Assembly: GCF_958295425.1 (NCBI RefSeq)
Contig: NC_081153.1
Span: 5,677,028-5,741,027 of the forward strand
DNA length: 64,000 nucleotides
Source: Solea solea
Taxonomy: Eukaryota > Chordata > Actinopteri > Pleuronectiformes > Soleidae
Direction: 5' to 3'
Position 1 is the stretch's first letter, and each line of letters begins with the position of its first letter. The position numbers and the translations under genes were made by a program. The notes under the pieces were generated by a model. That model did not search any database and had not been told where the DNA came from. It saw nothing but the letters and a program-made list of their open reading frames with translations. Shown here piece by piece: positions 32,751 to 45,639 of the stretch.

Positions 32751-34154
32751 TAACAAGCTGAAAGGGGATGTTTCACCTCTTGGAGTGGTGTAGGCGGACA
32801 CACCCCAGTCTGTAAATTGATTCCCCCGTGCTTGTACACAGGAACGAGGACGGTATTCCATTTAAACGACATAGCTGAGCTACAGCCATGTAGCTCAAAT
32901 TAACTGTGCGCACTGAGGGAGTGTTTTAATAAGAAATACATCTATACAAAAGAGCTGGAGTCATTTATTAAACGGACAAATGAGGTGCAGGGAAGTACTG
33001 TACAAATACTGAAAATTAGGCCCGTGTAAGCCATTCCTCCGAGGGCTGGAATGAAATGCAGCAGATGATAAAAGTCGATAGTTTTGCCTTCATTGAAGTT
33101 TGATTTAAGCGGAGCAGTGGAGAAGGCTGTGTGGCCGCGATGTTGAAAAAGTATCTTACCTCAGATATCAGTCAGCTTGATGAACCAGAGGACAGATGCA
33201 ATTACACTGAGAGTAAGAATAACACAGGGTTAGGGAAATAAAAACATTACTATAAGGACGCACCGTGACAAGTGATGTTTAAAAGCTCATTTAAAGAGGA
33301 GTAATTGCATTGGATGTTATTTATGAATCCTGTTGCAAAATGTACCAAATGTCTGTGTTGATGTACAGCCTCCCCTCCAGCCCAAGATTTTGCATTTAAA
33401 TTGGAATATTTATCCATTCACATGGTGTAAATCATGTGACACCATGTTTTGCATATACTGTATCTTTCACGAAAGCGACTTTACATTTCATTTGCGACAG
33501 TGAATTGTGTTTCTACTCCACTGACAGTTACGGACGTCTTAATGCAATACCGCATTCACTGGTGGCCAACTAATGTACTCGTGAAGCATGGCGAACAAAT
33601 TATTTTTAAAACGTATCTTTACATTATTTGTATCTGCTCATTGCAGAAGTGATTTACAAGTGAGGGATAACAGAAAGGCTTCAGGTACGACATGACAAAA
33701 GTGAATGGGATCCATCAGGACTTCCAGCAGGTTCCGGTGGGTTATGTTACACTGTGGGACTCTTAGAGTACTTTCTATTTTCAGTTTGGTCTTTGAATTT
33801 GCATTTCAACTACTTGGATTTAGCCCCGAAAGACTGTGAACTGGGGGAAAAACGAATTCAGCCGAACGCACAAAGCTGATACCTTCATTTGTCTGGAGGT
33901 GACAGCAGAGACCGAGGTGACAAGAACCAGTGTTATAAGGACACGGTGTGTTGTTGTTTTTTAGTGTAACTGCTGTCAGATGTGACGTGCTGTAGCTAAT
34001 TAAAGGAACATATTGTTAATACTAAACACTTAAAAAATAGTAGTCAAATCATTTTGATTTCTCTGACCTTTTACTAATGTTAGTTATATAAAAAAACACT
34101 GGGTATACTGCAAAGCACTGTGATATTAAGAGTAAGTCTTAAGATTCAGAGCAT
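32751..34154. other. Intergenic
   Basis: About 1.4 kb of apparently unique sequence with no exon, RNA gene or bounded repeat that I can support. Confidence 0.5.
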
Positions 34155-34680
34155 TTAAGGTCCAGTGTGTTGTAATTAGTGACCTCTATAATAAGTGACT
34201 ACCTGCTTTTCCCAAGCGTAAGCGTATCAGGGTCACTTCACAGCCCCTGACTTATTAAAGCAAACATCTCCATCGGCCTCTGTGGAACTCTGACTAAATG
34301 CTATATTTAGTACTTCTACAGTACTTCAGTAAGTTATGCATTGTTTAGGTTACTGTCTCACTTTACTCGCACTGTGTGCTTCTTACGCCTCACCTGTTCC
34401 ACTGTGAGATCATAATATGTCCCTGTGCAGCGCTTGACGGTCTCCGCAGACACGGAAACAAAAACATCTATACTGAGAAACTCATGTGGTGCTGATAGAC
34501 TTCATCAGCATTGTGTGCGCTGATTTAACAATGTTTTGTATAGAGCAGACATTTGTTTAAATTTAAAAGTTACAAAGTACACAAGACTGACTACAGACTT
34601 GTACAAATCATTTTTTTTACAGGTAGTATATCCAGTTTCTGCCAATAAACTCGTCTAAATATTACACACTGGACCTTTAA
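34155..34680. mobile_element. TTAA-bounded MITE (GGTCCAGTGTGT ends)
   Basis: TTAAGGTCCAGTGTGT at the left is inverted as ACACACTGGACCTTTAA at the right. TTAA at both edges suggests piggyBac-type insertion. A related solo right end (TTACACACTGGACCTTTAAG) occurs at 50,454-50,473. Confidence 0.75.
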
Positions 34681-35603
34681 AAAGATAATACAGGTCGAAT
34701 GTCATCATAGTGACATTTAAAAAACAATGTACTGCAGCTTTAAATCACACCCAGGTGTCTATAAAACACACCGCAATGGCCGACTGGTTTTGGTCACAGC
34801 CTGGTCTTGAACTATGGTCTGCTGCTTCTCCCTGTCAGCCACTTTGTCACACACCACCACCACCACCTCCTCCTCCTCCTCCTCCTCTCAGAAGAAGTTC
34901 ACCTCAAATACCTTTACACGATGTTACTATTGGTGATGTGTCCAAAAACAAAAATGAGGTAAAAATAGAGTCTGTTGCAAAGGAATCAGCCTGGGACAAG
35001 GACGCCCTCGCTGGCTGCCTGCAGGGACACAAGGAAAAACAGATTTCAGCCACTCAACAAGAGGCTCATCTAATAAAACCTACACCTGCTTCAGTCTACA
35101 TTTTAAGAATATGTTTGCCACCTTTTTTTCTGGCCAGTCGATAGTGTTTCTGCGACAGGGAAGGTGAAGTTTGTTCTGCTTTGCAAACCCCTCACTTCTC
35201 GCGTCGAAGGCGATAGAGGAAAATAATCAATTTCAAATCACGGCGTGCAGCAGTTGTTAGAGCACTCCTGCCTCCACCAGTGAGTTCAAAGGTGTTATTT
35301 TGGGATTTCATTATTTGAAATCCTTTGCTTGGATTTACCTAAGTGACCCAACAGACCAGAAGCTACTGTGACCCCAGAAGTGTGGGTAGTGGTTCACAGA
35401 CTTTAGTTTCCAGATGGGAAATGCTGAGAGATAAGTGGCAAATATATGCCTTATATAGTGTAGACTTAAGTAGGCAAAGATTTAATGAAGTGAGTCTTCT
35501 GTGATGTAGCTACAATCTGGCTCTCCTATAGTGTCTCTGCTGGCAGCCATGTTATCACTGAGGGCAAACCTCTTCATCTCAGACTGGGCGCGTACATGCC
35601 AAA
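34681..35603. other. Intergenic with (CAC)n/(CTC)n tract
   Basis: A CAC/CTC trinucleotide tract at 34,855-34,888 makes a polyproline-containing 144-codon frame, which I do not regard as a gene. Nothing else is recognised. Confidence 0.55.
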
Positions 35604-36015
35604 GTGTTTCCATCATCGTACTGTACAGTTTGGTACAGTACGGTACGGTCTGGAATGGTAAAGTCCTGGGTCAGGCAGGAGATTCGTAGCGTGATGTCGT
35701 ACGACTGCGATGACAACGAACGGCGACATCAAACGCAACACGACAGACTACAAAGGAGGGCGTCCAGCAGCTCTTTTTTTCCTGCTCGGTTCGTATGTGA
35801 ATAGGCTGCAGGCGTCGAAGAAACAGCGGTCGCAAAGTAGTGACGTTTTTTCTGTCGCCCAAACAGCTGACTGTCTTACCGTACCATTTTACTCGTACGA
35901 CGAGAGAAGGTTGACAAAGAATGGAACAGGTTGGGGCTGGTTATTTTGGTAGTATTCCCCATGGAAACGCCGTACCGTCCTGTACCAAACCGGACTGTTC
36001 CACACTCCACAGCTT
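35604..36015. mobile_element. Dispersed inverted-repeat element (GGTACGGT family), copy 1
   Basis: AGTGTTTCCATCATCGTAC and GTTTGGTACAGTACGGTACG at the left are inverted at the right as GCCGTACCGTCCTGTACCAA. A second copy sits at 54,850-55,076. There is no coding capacity; the family is not identified. Confidence 0.6.
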
Positions 36016-36051
36016 ATGTGTCAGTAACATATACAACCACGCCGAAAAACC

Positions 36052-36622
36052 TTAAAGGTGACATCGAATGCTGTTATCGCACATATATGTTAGTTATGGA
36101 GGTCTACTTACATATATTAACTTGTTTTCATGGTTAAAAACCTACTAGTCCAAAAAAAACACTCCCCCAGAACGTGGACTGTGTTGTGATTGGCCAGCCA
36201 ACGAGAGCTTTCCCACTGTCCTGTGATTGGCCAGGTACCTGAAAGTGACGTAATAGATAGGCCAGCTCTCAGATACACAGCTCCCCCTCTGGCACGGTGG
36301 ATGCTCTGCATCTCAGCAGCTACAACAAGAGTAGTTCTTCTTCTTCTGCGGTTGAATGTACGCAACCGGATGAGCCCGGACTAGTGCCCACACCAGGAGG
36401 CGCTACGGTGGTGAGAGGAGTGGTGAGGATTTCTGATGACATCATCAACATAGGGAAGTGCCGATCCGCTTCGCAGAGCCCAGGAAAACAATACAACACT
36501 ATTTTCTCAGCAGTGGCTGAACTGTTTGTTCTGAAACTTTAGGGTTTAATAAACGAGGTAATGACGCAGATACACACACAAACGCAGCGTTAATTGGAGC
36601 TTCCGGTCTATGTCGCCTTTAA
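36052..36622. mobile_element. TTAA-bounded MITE (AGGTGACATCGA ends)
   Basis: TTAAAGGTGACATCGAATG opens and TCTATGTCGCCTTTAA closes the 571-bp element, with TTAA at both edges. It contains CCTGTGATTGGCCAG-type words and no ORF of note. PiggyBac-type mobilisation is inferred. Confidence 0.7.
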
Positions 36623-39600
36623 CTGTCACTTTTAAACCCCAATTCCCAACGGCTCGGCTCCAAACTGTTCCTCTCTGTAGAACGCCCGCATATTAAATGT
36701 CCACATGAATGTAGATGTTTGTTGATGTAATAGACACAAACTCACACTCACACACACACACATTCAAGGTTAATAGACGTCATGGAAACTCTTTTCATTA
36801 GCTCTGGCATTTTGACACAGTGTTACTCAGCTATGGGTTTAGACTCCTCTTCCTGCAGAGGGAGATCCAATCGTACACAGATAGGCTTTCAGCTCTGCCA
36901 CTTTGTATATAACGGTGTTTCAGTCATGTTCAAAGACTGCCTCTGCTGGAGATATTCTGAAAAAAAAAAAATGCAAATGGCATGTGTCTGACAACTTCCA
37001 ATTTCCTTTAAAAGGTGCAACTATTTATAAAACTTCCCGGCACTCTCTCCTTGGCGCTTTAGACACAGCCTCCATTTCTCTGATGGATTGGCTGTCATAT
37101 TCTGACAGCGCAGTGCTTCTTTCACTTTATGGACGTCTCTGTGCTCCTGACTGTGCACTGCGAGCTGTACTTTTTCTCCCTTATCATTACACCGCTCCTT
37201 CTAGCCTCCTCACACAAACAAACAGTCAGCACAACAGGAAAAATCATCATGACTCAAGGAGGGTTTCACTGGTGGTGACGGTGCTCATAAAGCGTGCAAG
37301 GTAATCATTATAACTTTGCGATACCCCATTGAATATCGGCTAATTACTTTCACGACTCTGACGTCACAGTGACGAGCTTGTGTTGCTGCTTGTATGTTAG
37401 CGTGAACATGTGCACCCGAGTAGGAAATTGGCAAGGTGGCAAAATGTCCTTGAAATCTGCATTGTTAACTTTTTAGACTAGATTTTCTGTCTTCTGCCAT
37501 AAAGGGCATGTTATTTCAAATGAGTTTGCCTCTATCACATGGCAGACAATCAAAACAGTTATATATAATATATGTTTTACAGATAATACAAACTTTTTTT
37601 TGATTGTTTAATTCATTTCTGATGTATAGATCTATAGCCTATACTGATGTATAGGCTCCCTGTGTGTGTGTGTGTGTGGGTTTTCTCCTGGTTCTCCAGT
37701 TTCCTCCCACATGTCCAAAAACATGTTGGTCCTGCGATAAACTGGCAACCTGTCCATTTTCTACACCACCTTTCAGCCTGTGTCAGCTGGGATTGGCACC
37801 AGCAACCCTCGTGACCCCCACAGTGCATGTGGGGGTCATGAGGGTTGGCTATAGACAAAGCTATAGACAATGGATTGAATGAATCAACTCAAAAAGCCTA
37901 GAATCTGGACTGATCCTCCATTATAACCCTTGTGGTGTTATGAGTGCACTTGGCATAAGAGTCCCTTCTACTGCGTCATTAAAAAAGAGTCGAAAATGTG
38001 ATTTTTAGAAACCCCTGGCAGTATCCTGCAAACTGCAGTGGAAACGATCCAAAATGACCCTGAAACATGTTAATGAGAGTTAATGTCAAATGTTACTTTT
38101 AGTGCTTTTTTCCTTTTTCATCGATCGATGACGGTGCATTGGTAAAGACTGGGTTTTCTGGTCGGGGCTTTGTTTTGTCCAGTGACGGACATTACAAATT
38201 AAACATCGACCCTCGCAGAATCGTTGTTACACTGTGGAAGCTTTGTGTTTTTGAAATGGCTGCCATGGCTAAAGCATCAAACAAGATGGGCAGAGAGATA
38301 TTTTAAGTGAAAACTGCATAGGAACAAGACGGCGGCCTTTATTAAGCGAGGCCTTCGACTAAAGAACATATAAAATGCTTATTCTCAGGCTGTAAACGAT
38401 TATACACTCTCAAACATACTCATGTATAGTTGTTTTCCTCTCTCATTCACAAGTTATAGTCCCGTATTCTGTAGGCGTCAAATCCTCCATCTTGAAAACC
38501 AGTCTCCCCCCCCCCCGATGTCCTCACAAGAAGAGTTTAACACAAATTGCGTGTGCATACAGGCGCAGGAGTTTTCCGTGCACGCGTGCGTCTGACCTAG
38601 TGGACATTGTCTTCCTGGTAAATCTGGTCCCTCCAGCGGCTTTTGCGTGCGAGCAGCAGCTTATCAGCTCCGACCAGAGTCTCCCCAACTACTCACCACC
38701 TTCATCGCCCGAGAGGAAAATAAATTGCACCCGCTCAGTTAATAAGAATAAAAAAAATAAAAAAAATAATGTATGTATGCGACAGAGCCTCACACAAGCA
38801 TTACAAATAGCACATATCTGTAGCTGCTAGCGAACAGAGAGAGCGTGCTCGTGTCAGACGGAGGTAGGACCTGCTTCTTATGATGAACAGCCGAGCACGT
38901 TCTCTCCCTCCTTCGCCAAAACATGCACATGTTTATTTGGCTTAAACTGCCAGTGTCATGGCTGCACGCTGAATTCCTGACATGAGCGTGACCACGTCTA
39001 TGGAAGGTAATTACAAATTGAATGTTCCTTTTCTTCATTCAGCCCCTGCGGGTGGTTTTGGGGGGAGGGTTGTCCATCTGTTGCGTTCGCAGACTGTAGG
39101 GTGAAATCATGTTTCCCGAAGCCCTCAAACGCACCCATTTACATCAATATGAAAACAGGTAGTGCCGCTGTGCATGGTAAATTAACTTCTGGCAATGTGG
39201 CACATTGCAACATACGATATGATTGAACAGAAGGATGTTTGTGTTTGGTTTACGGTGGCTGTTTTGTGAAGGGCGCCTGCATGTTCCATAAACCTGTGTG
39301 GAAACGAGAGTATCACATGGCCTGAATCGGTGCATTGAAAGGATAAATTAGAGAAAAAGGAATACCACACCAATGTCCACACCAAAATGATTCGGTTTTA
39401 ATGATTTCTTTGTTGAAACCAGAAAATGAAATGAAACCAGAAAATATTCACATTTAAGAAGCTGAAAAATCAGAAAACTTAACTTAAAAATAGTTCACGA
39501 TTAATTGAGTAATTGTTACGCCCTAACTGGGACATAAAGTGTTTATCCATAACCTTAACCACATTTCAAATATTAGCCCCAAAACAAACTAATTCCTCCG

Positions 39601-40454
39601 AAATTAGACTCCTTAGGACCAGGTTTGCTCTCCATGAGGACTACTGGTCCCGACAAGGGCAGTGTATGTGCCAGAAAAGGTAGAGGTAACAAACACAAGA
39701 ACACAGACTTGCACACTCTCTTCCTCTATTTCTTATATAACACTGAGAATGCAAGATATGGAAAAAGCGTATTTCTTTAAAAATGGAAAGAATGACTCTC
39801 CAATAAAAAAGCACTTTTTAAAGAAAGGCATGAGTTCCTTTCCTTCGAGTCAGCCAGTCTAAACATATCCTCTGTGTAATGCCTCTTTCTTTCACTTTCC
39901 CAAGTTCTTGTCCTTTCATGTCATGGTTTATTGGGACTTAAAGGCATGATAGGAGGATTTATTGCATCATAATGTGGCCCCTGGAAGAGCTTATAACAAA
40001 TAACCCTGACTTGACTCCATACTTCACCACCTATTTCTTTTTTGTTTCCCTCCCTGCACAGTGTTTTCATTATCGTCTCTCTTAAAAACATTGTCCGGTC
40101 CTAAACCCTCCTGGGCAGAACCCCGTGGACGCCGCTGTACCACTGATGTGTCTGTTTCTCTGTCAGAGAGGAAATAAAGCTTTTGTTCCCCGTTGTAAGA
40201 TCCCCAGCTTCCGTGTGTGGGATTAGCTCTGGTAATTCACCATCTTGGCAGGAGCTGGCTTTGGTTTTCTCGCGTCACCCAGCAGCGGCTGCATCACAGA
40301 GCTTTAGATGTTTAACGGGGGCCCACAGCGGGGAGGAACCACATGGTTCCCAGCATGTAATGGCACCATCCATGAAACTATACTTCCATTATCGTGGGAC
40401 CTGTGATGGAAACAGCATCGGACAAAGTACTGTAAATGTAGGCCCAATCCCATT
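36623..40454. other. Intergenic
   Basis: No coding exon is recognised. It holds a dispersed-repeat fragment (37,662-37,880, TTTCCTCCCACATGTCCAAA), a partial hAT MITE in minus orientation at about 39,375-39,530, and otherwise unique DNA. Short ORFs at 36.9, 38.5 and 40.2 kb lack family features. Confidence 0.5.
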
Positions 40455-41545
40455 TATACCCCTTGGAACTACGTTACATCTGCGCCATCTTCTCCTCTCC
40501 CTTGTGTGTCCTCTTCTGTAACATCATGTCCTTCTTCACGACATCTATAAACCTTCTCGAAGGTCTTCCTCTTTTCCTTCTGCCTGGCAGCTCCATCTTC
40601 AACTTCCTTTGTCCCTCCTCTGCACATGACGGAATCTCAACCTTGCCTCTCGTACTTTACCTCCAAGCTGTTCAACCTGAGCTGTCCCTCGAATATGCTC
40701 GTTTTGAATCCGGTCCATTCTGGAATGAAAATCACTCCCAGTGAAAAGCTCAGCATCCTCAGCTCTGCATAGCATAGCAGATCTTGTATGAGAAAAACCT
40801 ACTATTCGGCCTTAGCACAAACCTGACAACTCAGTATATATGTAACCATGGAACCCATAATTTGTCTCTAGAGGGTTCCTCAATATATCTTTGTTGAACC
40901 TACCCTAACTTGGGAAAAGGACCGATAGCTGGACTACGCAGTCCTCCCCAAGTGGAAAGGGAACTTGACTTGTAACCGGAGGGTCGTCGGTTCAAATCCC
41001 CACCTGGCCAAAAATGGCTGGGGGACCCCTGAGCAAGGTACCCAATGCTCCCCGGGCGCTACTCAGTGTGGCAGCCCACTGCTCCTAATTCTAGGTTGGG
41101 TCAAATGCAGAGGATTACTTTCCCTAAGGGGATTAATAAAATTAAATTCTTTAATTCTAAGTATCAGCAGAGGAAGGCGCCAGAAATCTAACATCTCGTT
41201 GTTCATGTTTGGCATCGTCTCAGTTCTCCTCAGATCTTTAATTAAGCTTTTCAACTTCACTCATCACTGACTCCAGAAACTCCATCTTTGGTCATCTCAC
41301 CTGATCAGTCAAAATCTCTGCAACAGGTCTCACCAAGGTCTCGCCACTGTCCTGTAGACCTTCCCTTTCACTTTTGCTGCTATCCCTCTGTCACAGATCA
41401 GCCCTGACACTCGTCTCCACCCATTCCACCCTGTCCATTGCTTTGGATGATTGACCCCAGGTATTTAAACTCATCCACTTACTGCTTGCTACCTCGACTC
41501 CTTGCATCTTCGCCGTACAAGGGAAAAGTCTCATACCCTTACGTT
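40455..41545 (-). pseudogene. RTE-like LINE reverse-transcriptase C-terminus, broken
   Basis: On the minus strand, about 41,490-41,310 gives VDEFKYLGSIIQSNG and, after a frameshift, GWNGWRRVSGLICDRGIAAK with VKGKVYRTVAR. About 40,730-40,510 gives RMDRIQNEHIRGTAQVEQLG, KVREARLRFRHVQRRDK and, in another frame, RRFIDVVKKDM. These are standard words of the RTE-type ORF in fish. Frame changes and a SINE inserted between the halves (40,935-41,143) show it is dead. Confidence 0.8.
40935..41143 (+). mobile_element. tRNA-derived SINE (V-SINE-like), copy 2, inside LINE fragment
   Basis: The tRNA-like head has GGTCGTCGGTTCAAATCCCC (B box). The body has GAGCAAGGTACCCAATGC, TCAGTGTGGCAGCCCACTGC and GGTTGGGTCAAATGCAGAGG, and it ends in CCCTAAGGGGATTAATAAA. 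Confidence 0.75.
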
Positions 41546-42242
41546 TGAAGTGTGCTCTGGAAAAATCTCATTTTAAAAGGGCTAGTTGGCTCCTACTCCT
41601 CGCCCCATTACCTCGACTAGATATAGGGACACACTACACCTCGATGTGAATGCACAAAATGGAGGGGTACTGTAGGGCTAAGTGGTATAAAGACAAAGGG
41701 ATGAAATGGGATGGAGCGTATAGTGAGTGTGGAGCGACACTTTTTCCTGTCCCATTTCTGTCACATGACATTTGCAATCGAGTATAAATCAGGCTTTAGT
41801 GTACATGTGAGCTGATGTGGGTTTGCTGGCAATACCATTACAATATATATTCACTGTGTTTTCCCCCCAATAGACGGCCATTGAGGACAGGTTTGTGTGG
41901 CTTTAGTAAACCACACCAAAGACCATAAAGAAAATAAGTGATTTTTACATCACGGTGATCCACAGCTGTCTCCATACTTAAGTTCAAATGTGTTTACGGG
42001 TTTACCTCAGTGACACAATCTTACCAAACAAATCAGCAGCAGCAGCAGCAGCAGTGTCGCATGATAAAGGAGTAAAACTATTCTTAAGGGGTTGGCAAGT
42101 AAATTTGGCCAAATAATCACATCTTCATCAGGCAAAACCTGTTTTTCTTCCTACTAACCTTTTTTCTATTTTTTTTTTTTTATCTAAACCATTAAGTACA
42201 ACAATGGCAAACATGAATTTACCAGATAATGGTACTATATAG
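41546..42242. other. Intergenic
   Basis: A CAG run at 42,030-42,050 and a T tract at 42,170. No gene is seen. Confidence 0.5.
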
Positions 42243-42431
42243 GAAAGCCCGTGGCCAAATGGAAAGGGAACTTGTCCCCACCAGGCCCAGGTACCCCTGA
42301 GCAAGGTACCCAACCCCCATTGCACTACTCAGTGTGGCAGTCCACTGCTCCTAATTCTAGGATGGGTCAAATGCAGAGAAATAATTTCCCTAAGGGGATT
42401 AATAAAGTATATATATAAAAAAAAAAAAAAA
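42243..42431 (+). mobile_element. tRNA-derived SINE, copy 3
   Basis: It begins GAAAGCCCGTGGCCAAATGG and lacks a B box through an internal deletion. The body CTGAGCAAGGTACCCAACCC and CAGTGTGGCAGTCCACTGC and the tail CCTAAGGGGATTAATAAAG are intact, followed by a TA and A tract. Confidence 0.7.
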
Positions 42432-42457
42432 TACTATTGGCATAGTTGGTACTATGG

Positions 42458-42908
42458 CGTTAACCGTAATTACGCGACGGGTTTGTGCCATCGGAAAAAT
42501 TCCAGCGGTTTCTGAAAGCTGAGAAGTTGCACATCAAAGCCAACGTGTGGTTATTGCGGTCATTTCACTCGCGCTGTCGCAGGAAACCAGCGAAACAGCG
42601 TCTTTGTCACCAGAGAGGAAAGAGTTGGAAAAACGCTTGTACATAGTTTTTTCTGGCCTGTTTTGGACATTGAGACAATAACTCAAACAAGTGTTATTTT
42701 AAATATGTTACACTGTTCAAACTTTATGTTTTCCTCCATTTTAAATTGTTTATGCACTACTTTAACATGCAGTAAATTGGAAATAACTGCCAGATATTGA
42801 AAGTTATTGTGGAAAAATGGGCAAAAACCGTTACAGGACATTTTCCTGCCCTTTTTATGGTTTAAATAAGCAAACGGACATTTTGAGGCTTAGGTGTTAA
42901 GGGGTCAA
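42458..42908 (+). mobile_element. piggyBac-like MITE, copy 1
   Basis: Shares TACCGTAATTACGCG-type start, AATTCCAGCGGTTTC, GAGAAGTTGC, GGAAAAATGGGCAAAA and the right end GGTGTTAAGGGG with copies 2 and 3. The right edge is followed by TCAA, a likely decayed TTAA. Confidence 0.7.
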
Positions 42909-43924
42909 TTGACTCAGTTCAGATTTTTTTCAGAATAAAAGTCTGAATTCAGTTTTGGGCCTCCAGTCGCTGCCCACTTTCATCGACTTTTAGACACAGG
43001 CAAACATTTTATTAAGCTGGACCTTTTTTTCTGTTGTTCCTGATTTTATCCAGGTCTTTTGTTTTCAGGTTTCTGACCCAGATGCTTTTGCCACAGGACG
43101 ACAGATTCACCGGACTCCCCGTTGCACATTGCAATATGGTTTGAACACAACGTGGCCCTTAGCAACAGTCTGTTACACACAAATGACAGACCGTGTCACG
43201 ACGGACCAATCAGAATCGAGCGCTCGAGCAAGCTGTGTAACAAAATGATGATGATCATTTATTGAATTATTGTTCAGTATCAGCCAGCCAGTACCCCCCC
43301 CCACACACACACACCTCATTCAGTCTGTTGATTACCCTTTCATGAAATGGAGGAACACTTTCCACATCCGTCACTCGTATTCTCCTCCAACACTGAGCAC
43401 AGACGGCAGAAGGGCCTCGTGTCTTTTTTTTTTCAGACACAACACATTTGTGTCGCACACCTTCAGACCACTCCAACGACGACACACAGACGTGGATGTC
43501 AGAGTGCGCTCCGCCCGCGCTCACATATTCATTTCCTCCTGATTACGTCTCTGTCGTGTCCATGATTACTCGCAGACATTGTGCTCATTTTCAAAAGACA
43601 TCATAAACAATTTACACGTCATTAGTTTTGTTTTGATCATATTTGTTTGACGAAATGTCTCCCTGCATGGTGAGTGCTGGGGTTATTTACCCCATTTAGA
43701 GGCCCAAGGAATAACACGCAGAGTGTGCTATGTTGCACTGTGTGATTAATTGTCATGACTCTGTGCAGAACTTTGAGCGAGCTTGCATGTGTGTGTGTGT
43801 GTGTGTCATGTGTGCTGTTTCCTGTGCAGATGTCCTGCAGGGGGCAGTAGAACTAACAGCAGAAATGGAGGCTGATGCAAGGCAGAGCAAAGAAAATGCA
43901 TCATAGGACTGTACCATCAAACAC
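42909..43924. other. Intergenic
   Basis: A C/CA-rich patch (43,293-43,312) and a GT run (43,790-43,806). No gene is recognised. Confidence 0.5.
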
Positions 43925-44780
43925 ACACAGACACACACATGCACACAGACACGTCTTAGTGAGGACACCTCACAGAAATCATGCTTACCCTTACCCAACC
44001 TGAACCCTTACCCCAACCCTAACATAAGCCCAATTCTAACCCTAAAACCAGGTCTTAACCCTAAAAAAAGCCCTTTAAAGTTGTGTCCCCACAAAGATAT
44101 GTTGAATGTTTTTTGGACCTGTCAAAGATATAAATACAAGTACACACACACACGCACACACACACACTTGTTTTTCTATTTCTTAGTGAGGACACATCAT
44201 TCCCTAACCCCTTACCCTAACCTTAATCATCACAACTAAGTGCCTAACCTTAACCCTTAACCTAAAACCAGGTCTTCATCCTTAAAAAAGCCTCTTAACA
44301 TTGTGAGGGTTAGACAAAATGTCCTCACAAGAGTGGTAAGTAATTTTTTAAAAAGTGCCTAACTTTAACCCTTAACCTAACCTTAACTTAAACCCAATTC
44401 TAACCCTAAAACCAGGACTTAAGCCTGACAAAGCTCTTTAAATTCCAGATAAAATGTCCCCACAAGGTCAAAATGTCCTCACAAAGATAGGTTTTTTGGA
44501 CCCATCACACACACACACACAAACTTTTTACTTCTTAGTGAGGACACATCATTCCCTAACCCCTTACCCTAACCTTAATCATCACAACTAAGTGCTTAAC
44601 CTTAACCCTTAACCTAACCCTAACATAAACCCAATTTTAATGCTCAACCTAAAGGCAGGTCTTCACTTGCAAAAGCCTTTTAACGTCGTGGGACCCAGAC
44701 AAGATGTCCCCACATACACAGCGAACATTGACTTCCATGCATTTCCTGGAGACTTACTCTAACCTTAAACGGCCACTTCA
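43925..44780 (+). repeat. Telomere-like and tandem repeat array
   Basis: It is dense in CCCTAA/CCTTAACC-type words resembling degenerate (CCCTAA)n, interspersed with CA runs and TTAGTGAGGACAC phrases. A block starting CTTAGTGAGGACACATCATT occurs at 44,182 and again at 44,534, a 352-bp period, with TAATCATCACAACTAAGTGC inside each. Confidence 0.85.
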
Positions 44781-45639
44781 CTCAAAAAAATATTTTTTTT
44801 TTACTAATTTCCAGAGATAAATGTGTTATTTGATCATCAGACAGTGGATCTGAGATACATGTCTCATTCCCACAACAACAGAGGAAATTGGGTTTGAAGA
44901 AAATACAATAGAAAGTTGATGTCAAAGTCACTTCCTTCAAAGAAAATAAAAGCCATACACTGCTGTTTACTGTGTTTCTGTCAAGTTTTACGAGTAAAAG
45001 ATCTGAAAAACTTGTCAAATTTGGTCGAATTTAAGATTTACAATGATTTTATTCTTCATTTAACTTTAACTTCACCTCCTGGTGATCCTGGATTTTCTTT
45101 GATGTTCTCACTCATTCATCCATCCCAAACATCAACAGTTTGCATTTCATTCTGCATTTTTCTTTCTTAGTGACTGACGCACATAATTGCACCGTTCACT
45201 ACCTTTCCGGCATGAACGCGTCCTCACATGCGCTTGTTTCTTCGGTGAGTCAGTGCTACGTGTTTGAACGCAGCCAGTGCAGTCAGCAAGCTGCCAATTT
45301 AGACTCTTAATCCACATTTAGACTTTAATCCGGCGTTCCTCCGAGTGCTCATTCATACACTGTGTTTATATATTTATTTAGCATTAATTCAAACATTTCA
45401 TTCACTGAGTTACGTATAAATATGCAAACAGCCAAACACAGAGAGAAGGAAATGCATGTTTCAGTGTATACTGTAAACAATAATAAAGCGTTAAAAGAGT
45501 AAATGTGTTGCTCTTGGGTCTTCTTTATTTATTGTTTTTGTTAATATTGTATAACACAATGTACAGTATATTAAAGATCAGTCAAAGGATGATGACTTTA
45601 AACTGCAATGGAGGATTTGTCTGTACTTCAGATCACATT
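44781..45639. other. Intergenic
   Basis: AT-rich DNA. I see no exon or bounded repeat. Confidence 0.5.

Noticed and set aside
34710..35144. 144-codon plus-strand ORF with polyproline
   Set aside because: It spans a CAC/CTC microsatellite and has no family-like residues or splice context.
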